In this document: piece after piece, positions 51,927 to 59,941 of the stretch
Layout: the number at the start of each line of letters is the position of its first letter
How positions within the stretch are numbered: the first letter of the stretch is position 1
Source of the DNA: Pseudomonadota bacterium
GTDB taxonomy: Bacteria > Pseudomonadota > Alphaproteobacteria > Rhizobiales > Devosiaceae
Length of the DNA: 64,000 bases
Assembly: GCA_023393475.1 (NCBI GenBank)
Contig: JAEWLC010000037.1
Span: 248,001-312,000 of the forward strand
Direction: 5' to 3'
Made by a program: the position numbers and the translations under genes
The notes under the pieces: generated by a model
The model's input: only the letters and a program-made list of their open reading frames with translations
The model's database searches: none
What the model was told of the DNA's origin: nothing

Positions 51927-52065
51927 CCGATCACGATTTCCGCGCATCGGACGAGATTTTCGCCCGGTGCGCCCAATGGATTTTCCCCTTTCGGAGCGGC
52001 TCCATGCCGTTCCCCTGCCAAGCCGCCCCCGTCGCGGCTTCGCACCGCCGCGTTAGGATCACGAA

Positions 52066-53037
52066 ATGCTCGAAATCGCCGAGGTCATTCCTCCCAAGTA
52101 CTCCCCCGTCTGGAAGCTAGCCAAGCAGTGCGGTGTCGATCTCGCCGTCGCCGGCCTGCCGTTCGACAGCCTGCAGGCCAATGAGCGCGTCTCGTCGCTC
52201 TCGGCGCTGCAGCGCATGAAGGACGAGTACGAGGGGGGCGGCTACCAGATCCGCGTGATCGAGGCGCGGCCGCCGCTGAACCTCGCCAAGCGCGGCCTCG
52301 AGGGCCGTGACGCCGAGATCGATGTCGTCTGCGAGCTCATCACCAACATGGGCAAACTCGGCATCCCGGTCTGGTGCTACGAGTGGATGACCGACTTCAA
52401 CTGGGTCCGCACCAACATGGCCCTGCCCAGCCGCGGCGGTTCGGTGGTCACGGCCTTCAACGTCGACGACGTGCCAGACTCCATCACCTCGAACCCGCCG
52501 ATCTCGGAAGAAAAGCTCTGGGAGACGCTGGAATACTTCCTCCGCCGCGTGCTGCCCGTTGCCGAAAAGGCCGGCGTGAAGCTCTCCATGCACCCCGATG
52601 ATCCGCCGATCACCCCGATCAAGGGCGTGAGCCGCATCATGCGCACGGTGCCGAACTTCCAGCGCCTCGTCGACATGCTGCCGTCGGACTACAACACCAT
52701 CACGCTCTGCCAGGGCAACTTCACCCTGATGACCGACGACCTGCCCAAGGTCATCCGCGGCTTCGGCAAGAAGAAGCTGAGCTTCGTCCACTTCCGCGAC
52801 GTGGCGGGCGTGCCGACCAACTTCCACGAAACCTGGCACGATGCCGGCAAGACCGACATGCTGGCGACAATGCAGGCCTACAAGGACATCGATTTCGACG
52901 GCGTGCTCCGCCCCGATCACGTCCCCACGGTCGAAGGCGACAGCAACGAGAACGCCGGCTACTCCGCCTTCGGCCGCCTCTACGCCATCGGCTACATCCG
53001 CGGCCTCCACGAAGCCGTCTACTCGCTGAGATACTGA
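52066..53037 (+). CDS. D-mannonate dehydratase (UxuA)-like TIM-barrel enzyme
   Basis: This 323-residue protein has UxuA-type motifs: LSMHPDDPPITPIKGVSRIM, CQGNF, FVHFRDVAG and VLRPDHVPT. These carry the metal-binding and active-site histidine, cysteine and aspartate residues of mannonate dehydratase. It is shorter than the roughly 390-residue E. coli enzyme. The reaction expected is D-mannonate to 2-keto-3-deoxygluconate in glucuronate breakdown, though a related aldonate could be the true substrate. AGGA precedes the ATG, 139 bp after the ATPase gene. Confidence 0.83.
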   Translation: MLEIAEVIPPKYSPVWKLAKQCGVDLAVAGLPFDSLQANERVSSLSALQRMKDEYEGGGYQIRVIEARPPLNLAKRGLEGRDAEIDVVCELITNMGKLGIPVWCYEWMTDFNWVRTNMALPSRGGSVVTAFNVDDVPDSITSNPPISEEKLWETLEYFLRRVLPVAEKAGVKLSMHPDDPPITPIKGVSRIMRTVPNFQRLVDMLPSDYNTITLCQGNFTLMTDDLPKVIRGFGKKKLSFVHFRDVAGVPTNFHETWHDAGKTDMLATMQAYKDIDFDGVLRPDHVPTVEGDSNENAGYSAFGRLYAIGYIRGLHEAVYSLRY

Positions 53038-53038
53038 A

Positions 53039-53866
53039 ATGAAGATCGCACTTACCGGTTCGTCCGGCGGCGTTGGCCGCGCCATCATCAAGGAAGCCCG
53101 CGCCCAGGGCCACGACCTCGTCTGCATCGACCGCGTCGCCGCGCCCGAGACGGAAGAAACGAAAGACCTGCACTTCATCCAGGCCGACATGGATGAATAC
53201 GAAAAGCTCGTCGCCGCCTTCGCCGGCTGCGACGCGGTGATCCACATGGCCGCCATCCCCTCGCCCGACCGCCATCCCGATCACGTCGTGCACAACAACA
53301 ACGTCGTGGGCAGCTACAACGCGCTCCAGGCCGCCGTCGAGAACGGCATCATGCGCATCTGCCAGGCCTCGAGCGTCAATGCCATCGGCCACTCCTACAG
53401 CCGCGATCCGCACTACGACTACCTGCCGATCGACGAGGAGCACGCCAACTACTCCGAAGAGCCCTACAGCCTCTCGAAGTGGATCTGCGAGGCCCAGGCC
53501 GACGCCTTTGCCCGCCGCTGGGAGGATATCTCCATCGCCTCGATGCGCTTCCACTGGGTCGTGCCGGAGCGCGAACTTGCTGCCCGCAACTTCAAGCCCG
53601 ATGCGCCCAATCCCAAGAAGCACCTCTTCGCCTACACCCGCTTCGACGCGGCGGCGCGTGCGTGCCTGCTGAGCCTCGAAGGCAAGTTCAAGGGGCACGA
53701 GGCGTTCTACATCGTGGCGCCCGACACCACGATCGACATCCCCAGCCTCGAAGCCGCCGAGAAGTTCTTCCCCGGCATCCGGATCAAGGGCGACCTGAGC
53801 GGCCGCAAGGCGTTCTTCAATTCGTCCAAGGCCGAGCGTATACTGGGCTGGAAGCACGACCTCTAG
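53039..53866 (+). CDS. NAD(P)-dependent extended SDR, uronate dehydrogenase-like
   Basis: This 275-residue protein has the Rossmann motif TGSSGGVGRAI, NNNVVGSYNALQAAVENGI, CQASSVNAIG and catalytic Y143-x3-K147 (YSLSK). This layout resembles uronate dehydrogenase, which oxidises D-glucuronate or D-galacturonate to the aldarolactone, but sugar epimerases of the same superfamily cannot be excluded. It begins immediately after the UxuA-like stop and ends the operon. Confidence 0.78.
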   Translation: MKIALTGSSGGVGRAIIKEARAQGHDLVCIDRVAAPETEETKDLHFIQADMDEYEKLVAAFAGCDAVIHMAAIPSPDRHPDHVVHNNNVVGSYNALQAAVENGIMRICQASSVNAIGHSYSRDPHYDYLPIDEEHANYSEEPYSLSKWICEAQADAFARRWEDISIASMRFHWVVPERELAARNFKPDAPNPKKHLFAYTRFDAAARACLLSLEGKFKGHEAFYIVAPDTTIDIPSLEAAEKFFPGIRIKGDLSGRKAFFNSSKAERILGWKHDL

Positions 53867-53887
53867 CTTCGACAGAACGCGAATTCT

Positions 53888-53919
53888 CGCGAGCGAACGG
53901 GCAAGCCCCCTCGCTCGCG
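53888..53919 (+). terminator. Terminator-like hairpin ending the second Dpp/Opp operon
   Basis: CGCGAGCGA (53888-53896) pairs perfectly with TCGCTCGCG (53911-53919) over a 14-nt loop, 22 bp after the SDR stop. It has no T run. Confidence 0.6.
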
Positions 53920-54037
53920 GGCAGTGCCTGCAGTTCGAACCCGACAGCCATCACAGCGCGCGAGCCTCCGGCCATCGATCGATGCCGGAACCTCCGGCGT
54001 CACCCAGCGTTGTGATCGGCCACCAGAGGATTTTCCG

Positions 54038-55897
54038 ATGAGTTCACGTACTCGTATCGCCGCACTGCTTCTCGCAGTCGCGGCCTCGACGTCGCTTGCC
54101 TTCGCACAGGGCACTCCGGATAGCGCGGTAACCGGCACCAAGCAGTTCGAGCAGAAGGTGCTGACCGATGGCCTCGAGGGGCCGTGGGAGATCACCTGGG
54201 GTCCCGACGACTGGCTCTGGGTCACCGAGCGCACCGGCGGCAAGATCACCCGCGTCAATCCCGCCGACGGCACCAAGCAGGTTGCTGTCGACATCGAGGA
54301 CGTATCCGCCCCGGGCGGACAGGATGGCCTGCTCGGCCTTGCCCTCGATCCCGGCCTGCTCAAGGGCACGGGCAACGATTATGTCTACACGTCCTACACC
54401 TATGTCGACAAAAGCCTCGGCGGCATTCCCTGGGTGACGGACCCGTTCAGCCCCTATCACGACCTGTGGGTGAAGATCGTCCGCTACAGCTACGACGAGG
54501 CGACCGGTACGCTGAAGGACCCAGTCGACATCCTCGCCGGCATGCCGGCGAAGAACGACCACAATTCCGGTCGCCTCAAGTTCGGCCCCGATGCCAAGCT
54601 CTACTACACCATCGGCGACGGCGGTAAGGGCCAGCTCGGCAACTGGTGCATCCCCATCGAGGCCCAGCGCCTGCCCACGGCTGACGAGATCGCCGCCAAG
54701 AACTGGATCGCGTACCAGGGCAAGACGTTGAGGCTGAACCTCGACGGCTCGATCCCGGACGACAACCCGGAACTCGACGGCGTGAAGAGCCACGTCATGA
54801 CCTACGGCCACCGCAACGCCCAGGGCATCGACTTCGGCCCCGACGGCACGCTCTATGCCTCCGAGCAGGGCCCCAAGACCGATGACGAGGTGAACGTCCT
54901 CGTCGCCGGTGGCAATTACGGCTGGCCACGCGTCGCCGGCTTCAAGGACGACATGGCTTACCAGTATGCCCGCTGGGACCTTACCACCACGCCGTGCGAA
55001 CAACTGACCTTCTCGGACATCACCATCGATCCCTCGGTCCCGGTCGAGGACGAGACCGCCTGGGACGGCGAGCAGCACGATCCGTTGGCGACGCTCTTCA
55101 CCGTGCCGAACGACTGGAACTTCCAGGATCCGGCCTGCAAGGGCATCGACTTCATCTGCTGGCCGACCGTCGCCGCCTCGTCGATGCAGGCCTACTTCCC
55201 CAAGGCCGGCGAAGGCATCCCCGGCTGGGAGCATTCGCTCCTCGTCACCACGCTGAAGCGCGGCTCCATCTTCCGGATCCCGCTCAGCGAGGACGGCCAG
55301 ACCATGGCTGGCCCGATCGAGCGCTACTTCCAGTCCGAGAACCGCCTGCGCGACATGGCGCTCAGCCCCGACATGAAGACCATGTATGTCGCGACCGACG
55401 TCTCGGGCCTCGTCGGCACCATGGACGGCGGTGCCGGCACCACGCTGCAGAACCCGGGCGCCATCCTCGTCTATACCTACACCGGCGAAGGTGATGGCGC
55501 CGCGGCGACCGCCACCGAGCCGGCCGCCACCGAAGCGGAAGCGGTGCCCTCAGCCGCAGCCACCGGCGAGCCGCCGGTCTTCACCGCCGAACAGGCGACC
55601 CGTGGCAAGGCAGCCTATGACGCCAACTGCGTCTCCTGCCACGGCCCCGACCTGATCAGCGCCAACTACGGCCCGCCGCTCGCCGGTCCCTACTTCGCCG
55701 GCAAGTGGCCTGGCAAGACCGTGGCGGAGCTGTTCGGCAAGGTGCAGACCATGCCTCCGTCGCGGGCCGGCCAGTTGGGTGACCAGACCTATGCCGACCT
55801 GACCGCCTATATCCTGCAGGTGAACGGCGCGGCTCCCGGCGACACCGAACTGCCACCGGACGTGCCGACTCTCGAAGGCATGGTTATCGCCAAATAG
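54038..55897 (+). CDS. Secreted PQQ-dependent sugar dehydrogenase (sGDH type) fused to cytochrome c
   Basis: This 619-residue protein has a signal peptide (IAALLLAVAASTSLAFAQ). Residues about 35-490 are collinear with soluble quinoprotein glucose dehydrogenase: DHNSGRLKFGPDAKLYYTIGD (active-site His and Arg), YGHRNAQGIDF (PQQ-contacting Arg-Asn and Gln), SEQGPKTDDEVN (calcium site) and LKRGSIFRI. An Ala/Glu/Thr-rich linker (about 490-525) leads to a class I cytochrome c domain with CVSCH at 531-535 and the distal ligand M572 in TMPPSRAG. The fusion should pass electrons from sugar oxidation to the periplasmic respiratory chain. PQQ synthesis genes are not in the window. Confidence 0.88.
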   Translation: MSSRTRIAALLLAVAASTSLAFAQGTPDSAVTGTKQFEQKVLTDGLEGPWEITWGPDDWLWVTERTGGKITRVNPADGTKQVAVDIEDVSAPGGQDGLLGLALDPGLLKGTGNDYVYTSYTYVDKSLGGIPWVTDPFSPYHDLWVKIVRYSYDEATGTLKDPVDILAGMPAKNDHNSGRLKFGPDAKLYYTIGDGGKGQLGNWCIPIEAQRLPTADEIAAKNWIAYQGKTLRLNLDGSIPDDNPELDGVKSHVMTYGHRNAQGIDFGPDGTLYASEQGPKTDDEVNVLVAGGNYGWPRVAGFKDDMAYQYARWDLTTTPCEQLTFSDITIDPSVPVEDETAWDGEQHDPLATLFTVPNDWNFQDPACKGIDFICWPTVAASSMQAYFPKAGEGIPGWEHSLLVTTLKRGSIFRIPLSEDGQTMAGPIERYFQSENRLRDMALSPDMKTMYVATDVSGLVGTMDGGAGTTLQNPGAILVYTYTGEGDGAAATATEPAATEAEAVPSAAATGEPPVFTAEQATRGKAAYDANCVSCHGPDLISANYGPPLAGPYFAGKWPGKTVAELFGKVQTMPPSRAGQLGDQTYADLTAYILQVNGAAPGDTELPPDVPTLEGMVIAK

Positions 55898-55903
55898 ACA
55901 CGG

Positions 55904-55933
55904 CTGCGCCGGGGCTCACCTGCCCCGGCGCAG
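55904..55933. terminator. Terminator between convergent sGDH and Crp/Fnr genes
   Basis: CTGCGCCGGGG (55904-55914) pairs with CCCCGGCGCAG (55923-55933), a perfect 11-bp stem with an 8-nt loop between convergent stops. Confidence 0.75.
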
Positions 55934-55952
55934 AACGCCTCTGCAGTGAAAA

Positions 55953-56708
55953 TCAGGTCCCGACGCGCCTTGTGCGCGTCTCGTCGTAGCGCTGGGTGAA
56001 GTCCATGGCGCCAAGCAGCACTTCATATTCGCGCTCGGCGACCCCGTAGGCGCCATTCGTGAAGCCGCTCAACCCGTCCCTGTCGGTAATCACCACTACG
56101 CCGCGCATCGTGCGGATCAGGCCGCGCGCCTCGAGATCCTGCAGCGCCCGGGTCACCCCTGCCCGCCGCACGGCGAGCATGACGGCAAGGAACTCGTGCG
56201 TGATCTGGAAGGATTCTCCCAGCCGGTCGCCGACCATCAGCAGCCACCGCGCCACCCGTTGCTCGAGCAGCAGCCGGCCGTTGGCCGAGGCCGTCGACGC
56301 CACCTGGATGGCGAACGCCTGCGCGTAGCGCATGAACACCTGTTGCAGCGACCAGCTCGCCCGCATCGCCTCGCGCAGCACATCCGGCTCGACGCGCACC
56401 GCGCTGCCGGCCCCCTGCACGAAGGTGGAGAACGGCGAGTGCTCGGCGCCATGCACGACCGACAGGCCGGTCATTCCTTCGCGCCCGATCAGGCCGACTT
56501 CGATGATGCCGCCATCGACATCGTCGGCGACCACCGAGGCGAAGCCACGCTCGATGAAATACACGGACTCGACATCGCGATTGGCGACCTCAAGTGCGTT
56601 GTGTGGGGCAAGCTCGACCCACTGCAGGGGCCCGAGCCGGTCGAGATCATAATCCGAAAGCCGCGATAGAAGGGCGTTTTCGAAGCGGGGAAAGTTTCCA
56701 GACAACAT
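55953..56708 (-). CDS. Crp/Fnr-family transcriptional regulator
   Basis: This 251-residue regulator has a cyclic-nucleotide-binding-like N-terminal half (YFIERGFASVVADDVDGGIIEVGLIGREGMTGL) and a winged helix (ITHEFLAVMLAVRRAGVTRALQDLEARGLI). The recognition helix RRAGVTRAL lacks the E-x-x-S-R of FNR/FixK, so it should not bind TTGAT boxes. This short-barrel type (GREGMTGLSVVHG) is common in Hyphomicrobiales with unknown effectors. ATG 56708 has AGGAG upstream; the frame is open 21 codons further. Confidence 0.85.
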   Translation of the reverse strand: MLSGNFPRFENALLSRLSDYDLDRLGPLQWVELAPHNALEVANRDVESVYFIERGFASVVADDVDGGIIEVGLIGREGMTGLSVVHGAEHSPFSTFVQGAGSAVRVEPDVLREAMRASWSLQQVFMRYAQAFAIQVASTASANGRLLLEQRVARWLLMVGDRLGESFQITHEFLAVMLAVRRAGVTRALQDLEARGLIRTMRGVVVITDRDGLSGFTNGAYGVAEREYEVLLGAMDFTQRYDETRTRRVGT

Positions 56709-57817
56709 TCGCTCCTGCTGAAGCGGTCCCGCCCTGGTACGGGCGTCAAGCCGCCCTTGGCACGGAACCAACCTGCATAACCAAGCTCTGTTGAAACTGC
56801 CCCCAAGCAGTTCCCTCGCACTTCGGCGTCCACTGGTGGCCCGGACCGACCCCCAACGAAGTGCTGGCAGCTCCTGCTGCCGTACCCATCACCATGGCGC
56901 CACCGTGCGCTTGGTGAAGCAGGGCACAAACACCGCGGCGTCGCCAAGTCCTCGCGGTGTACGTTTCCGTACAGAGGACCTGTCTTCGCCTCACGGCACA
57001 TGGGTAAGTTATGATACGCACCGATTCACTGCAAGTGTACATTTTTACCGCCGCCGCATCGATTGACGTTATCGCATTGATATGACTGGGATACTTGATA
57101 TCTCGCCGTCGTTACCAGTTGCCACCGCCGCGGCCGGTCGCAACATCTGTAGCGACGTCGCAGCGGTGCCGGACGCATGTGTTCGGGTCGGACTGGGTAG
57201 TATTCCTGCTCAACGCCGACCCGGTTTCCCAGGGTGAGAAGTAGCGAAACCGTGCAGAGAACGTAGCGACGCGACCATCCGGGGAGCGGTGTCGCTGCCC
57301 GGATGGTCTATCGCCCGATGGTATGTCCAACCGGAGTTGCGTCGCATCGCCCATGGGTGGCCTTGGGGGCTCGCGAGACTGCGATGGGGAGCCACCTGGG
57401 GGTATGCGCTGCGCCAACCGAACGGAGTCAGGGCCTCACATCAAGACTCCACTCGATGGAGCAACCCTAGGATCAACTCTTGACCGATTTCAGAACCAGA
57501 CAAGTATAGGTCTATTCAACTTGCCGCACCTTCTGTGCGGTAGCGAACTGCACTTCAAAGCACCGATCTGACCTCAAGGCGCGACTGATCCCCCGCCCGC
57601 TGGTCTCAGATACCGGCCGGGGTTGCCGGTTCAGCGATGAGCTTGAAGATCGCAAGAAAATAGCCGCCCGACGAATGGTCTGCCGAGCGGCTGTAGTGAG
57701 GCCCCTGCACTATCGGGGGCCGCGCCTTCGCGATTGATGAAGACAACTGCGCGCAGTCTTATCGAATTGGCGGCGAATGCCGGGCGGTTTTGCCCACAAT
57801 TCGGGACAGCCGCGCTC
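56709..57817. other. About 1.1 kb without a convincing gene
   Basis: Short open frames occur on both strands but none shows a family pattern, and the codon pattern is unlike that of neighbouring genes. The segment from about 57000 looks more AT-rich than its surroundings. Near the right end are two stem-loops: AGCCGC (57662-57667) with GCGGCT (57687-57692), and GGCCCC (57700-57705) with GGGGCC (57716-57721). A smaller CCGCAC/GTGCGG hairpin lies around 57520-57540. It may be decayed sequence, a regulatory RNA locus, or both. Confidence 0.45.
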
Positions 57818-59941
57818 TCAGTCGAGGAACACCTTCACGCTGTCCGAGCGGCCCTCGGCATCCACCACCGACAGCGTCACGAAGCCCGGTCCCTGCGGCA
57901 GCCAGCTCTCCTGCCGCGCGAAGGCCGAACGCCCGATCGGCGCGCCATCGGCGAAGAAGGTGAAAGGCGGCACGCCGTTCCGCACCTTGACGATCAGCGG
58001 CGCCGCCTCGCCCGACTTGATCCCGAGATCGACGTCCACCCCGTCCTCCGGGTAGGCGATCTCGGGCGCCGCATCGCGCTTCACCTTCTGCTCGTCGGGA
58101 TGGCGGAAGCGCTTCAGCGGCGCCGGCAGATCGGCATTGGAGGCAAAGATCGTCCCGCGCGGAGCGTCCCGCAGGGGAACGGTAGTCTTGGCCAGCCGGT
58201 CGAAACTCTCGAACAGGATCGGCGCCGCTGCCTGGATGCCGGTGATCCCCAGCACCGCCGAATTGTCCGGCCGCCCCACCCACACGCCCACCACGGTCTT
58301 GCCGTCGAACCCGATGGCCCAGGCATCGCGATAGCCGTAGGACGTTCCGGTCTTGTAGGCGATGCGCCCGACAGAACCGTTGAGCGGCGGCGGCACGTCG
58401 GCGAGGATGTTGGCCACATACCAAGCCGCGATCGGATCGAGCACCGGCGCGGGCGGCGCGTCTCCGCTCGGCGGCACCTTCACCCCGTCCTGCAGCACCA
58501 CCGGCGAGCCGCCCCGCCCGATTGCCGCATAGATCGAGACGAGGTCGCGCAGCGTCACGCCGACGCCACCAAGGCCGACCGCGAGGCTCGGCGCCGTATC
58601 CACCGGCAGCAGCGGATTGGCATGCGCCCGCTTCATCCGTGCCACCAGCCGCGCCGGCCCGACCGCATCGAGCACCACGATGGCGGGAATGTTCAGCGAC
58701 TCCGTCAGCGCCTGCCGGATCGTCACCGTGCCGCGGTTGAAGCCGTCGAAGTTGACCGGCACATAGCCGTTGAACGCCGTCGGCCGGTCCTCGATCAGGC
58801 TCTCGGGATGCGCCATGCCGAGCTCGAACGCGAGCCCGTAGATCAGTGGCTTCAGCGTCGAGCCGGGCGAGCGTACCGCCTCGGTCATGTCGACATAACC
58901 GTCGCTCTCGGCGTTGAACAAGCCGGCCGAACCGACCGAAGCCAGCACATTGCCCGTCGCCTGGTCGGCCACGACGATCGCCACCGACAGCCGGTTGCCG
59001 AGCTGCGCCGCCTTGTCGGCGCCGAGCTTTTCAAGCGCCGCCTGCAGTTGCCGGTCGATGGTCAGTTCGATCTCGCGCGCATTCGGCCGCGCCTTCACCG
59101 CCGCCTGCGCAAGATGCGCCGCATACATCGGGAAATCACGTCGCGCCTTGGGGATCGGTTCGAGCTTCGAGACCTCCCCCTCCTCGGTGCTGATCACCCC
59201 CTGTGCCACCATCCGGTCGAGCACCCTGTCGCGGGCCGCCAGAGCAGCCTTCGGGTCGCGGTCCGGCCGGCGTGCTTCCGGCGATTGCGGCAGCGCCACC
59301 AAGAGCGCCGATTCCGCCGTCGTCAGCCGCGTCGGCTCCTTGCCGAAATAGGCAAGGCTCGCCGCGCGAACCCCCTCGATATTGCCGCCATAGGGCGCGA
59401 GCGTCAGGTAGAGCGTCAGAATCTCGTCCTTGCTCAGCTCCTGTTCCAGCGCATCGGCATGGACCATCTGCAGGATCTTGCCGGCAAGGTTCCGCGTCGG
59501 CTGTCGCTGCAACAGCCGCGCCACCTGCATGGTCAGCGTCGAACCGCCCGAAACGATATGCCCTGCCCCGGCATACTGCACCGCGGCGCGCAGCATCGAG
59601 CTCCATTCGATGCCGCGGTGCCTGGCGAAATTCCTGTCCTCATAGGCCAGCAGCATGTCGATGAAATGCCGGTCCACCTCGCCGATGGTCACTGGCAATC
59701 GCCAGCGCCCGCCATCGGTGGTGAACGGCCGCAGCAACCGCCCGTCCTTGTCGACCACGGCGGTCGAAACCGGCATCAGCGCCACCGCCGGCGCCGACGG
59801 CACCTGCTCGCGGATATCTCGAAGTACTGCCGAGCCATAGAGGCCCGCCATCATCCCGCCCCAGGCGATCACGACCGCGGCGGCAGCAAGAAGCCCCGGC
59901 GCGAGGCGCCGAGGCTTTGGTTTGTGGTCGTTCCCGTTCAC
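57818..59941 (-). CDS. pbpC: Penicillin-binding protein 1C (PbpC)
   Basis: This 707-residue bifunctional peptidoglycan synthase has one N-terminal membrane anchor (about 14-36). The GT51 glycosyltransferase domain has catalytic E101 in AYEDRNFARHRG and SGGSTLTMQVARLL. The transpeptidase domain has S361-T-L-K364, S415-L-N417 and K530-T-G532, and a C-terminal BiPBP_C domain follows (about 610-707). All catalytic motifs are present. It starts with GTG at 59941, overlapping the stop of the alpha-2-macroglobulin gene as GTGA, the usual yfhM-pbpC pairing. Confidence 0.95.
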   Translation of the reverse strand: MNGNDHKPKPRRLAPGLLAAAAVVIAWGGMMAGLYGSAVLRDIREQVPSAPAVALMPVSTAVVDKDGRLLRPFTTDGGRWRLPVTIGEVDRHFIDMLLAYEDRNFARHRGIEWSSMLRAAVQYAGAGHIVSGGSTLTMQVARLLQRQPTRNLAGKILQMVHADALEQELSKDEILTLYLTLAPYGGNIEGVRAASLAYFGKEPTRLTTAESALLVALPQSPEARRPDRDPKAALAARDRVLDRMVAQGVISTEEGEVSKLEPIPKARRDFPMYAAHLAQAAVKARPNAREIELTIDRQLQAALEKLGADKAAQLGNRLSVAIVVADQATGNVLASVGSAGLFNAESDGYVDMTEAVRSPGSTLKPLIYGLAFELGMAHPESLIEDRPTAFNGYVPVNFDGFNRGTVTIRQALTESLNIPAIVVLDAVGPARLVARMKRAHANPLLPVDTAPSLAVGLGGVGVTLRDLVSIYAAIGRGGSPVVLQDGVKVPPSGDAPPAPVLDPIAAWYVANILADVPPPLNGSVGRIAYKTGTSYGYRDAWAIGFDGKTVVGVWVGRPDNSAVLGITGIQAAAPILFESFDRLAKTTVPLRDAPRGTIFASNADLPAPLKRFRHPDEQKVKRDAAPEIAYPEDGVDVDLGIKSGEAAPLIVKVRNGVPPFTFFADGAPIGRSAFARQESWLPQGPGFVTLSVVDAEGRSDSVKVFLD

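Noticed and set aside
53930..53945. GTTCGAACCC-like sequence suggesting a tRNA 3' half
   Set aside because: Stems on both sides fail to pair; the nearby inverted repeat is better read as the operon's terminator hairpin.
54038..55897. Idea that the PQQ enzyme is a mycotoxin dehydrogenase like Devosia DepA
   Set aside because: Its motifs are those of the six-bladed sGDH type; DepA belongs to the larger PQQ alcohol-dehydrogenase type, so the comparison does not hold.
55953..56708. Assigning the second Crp/Fnr gene as another FNR/FixK
   Set aside because: It lacks the ExxSR recognition helix and the cysteine cluster, and no TTGAT-N4-ATCAA box lies near.
56746..57042. 98-codon minus-strand frame upstream of the Crp/Fnr gene
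   Set aside because: The translation shows no recognisable domain, and the start lacks a ribosome site; it lies where the Crp/Fnr promoter is expected.
57112..57417. 101-codon minus-strand frame in the gene-poor region
   Set aside because: No family pattern, unbalanced composition, no ribosome site; it does not resemble a transposase or integrase.
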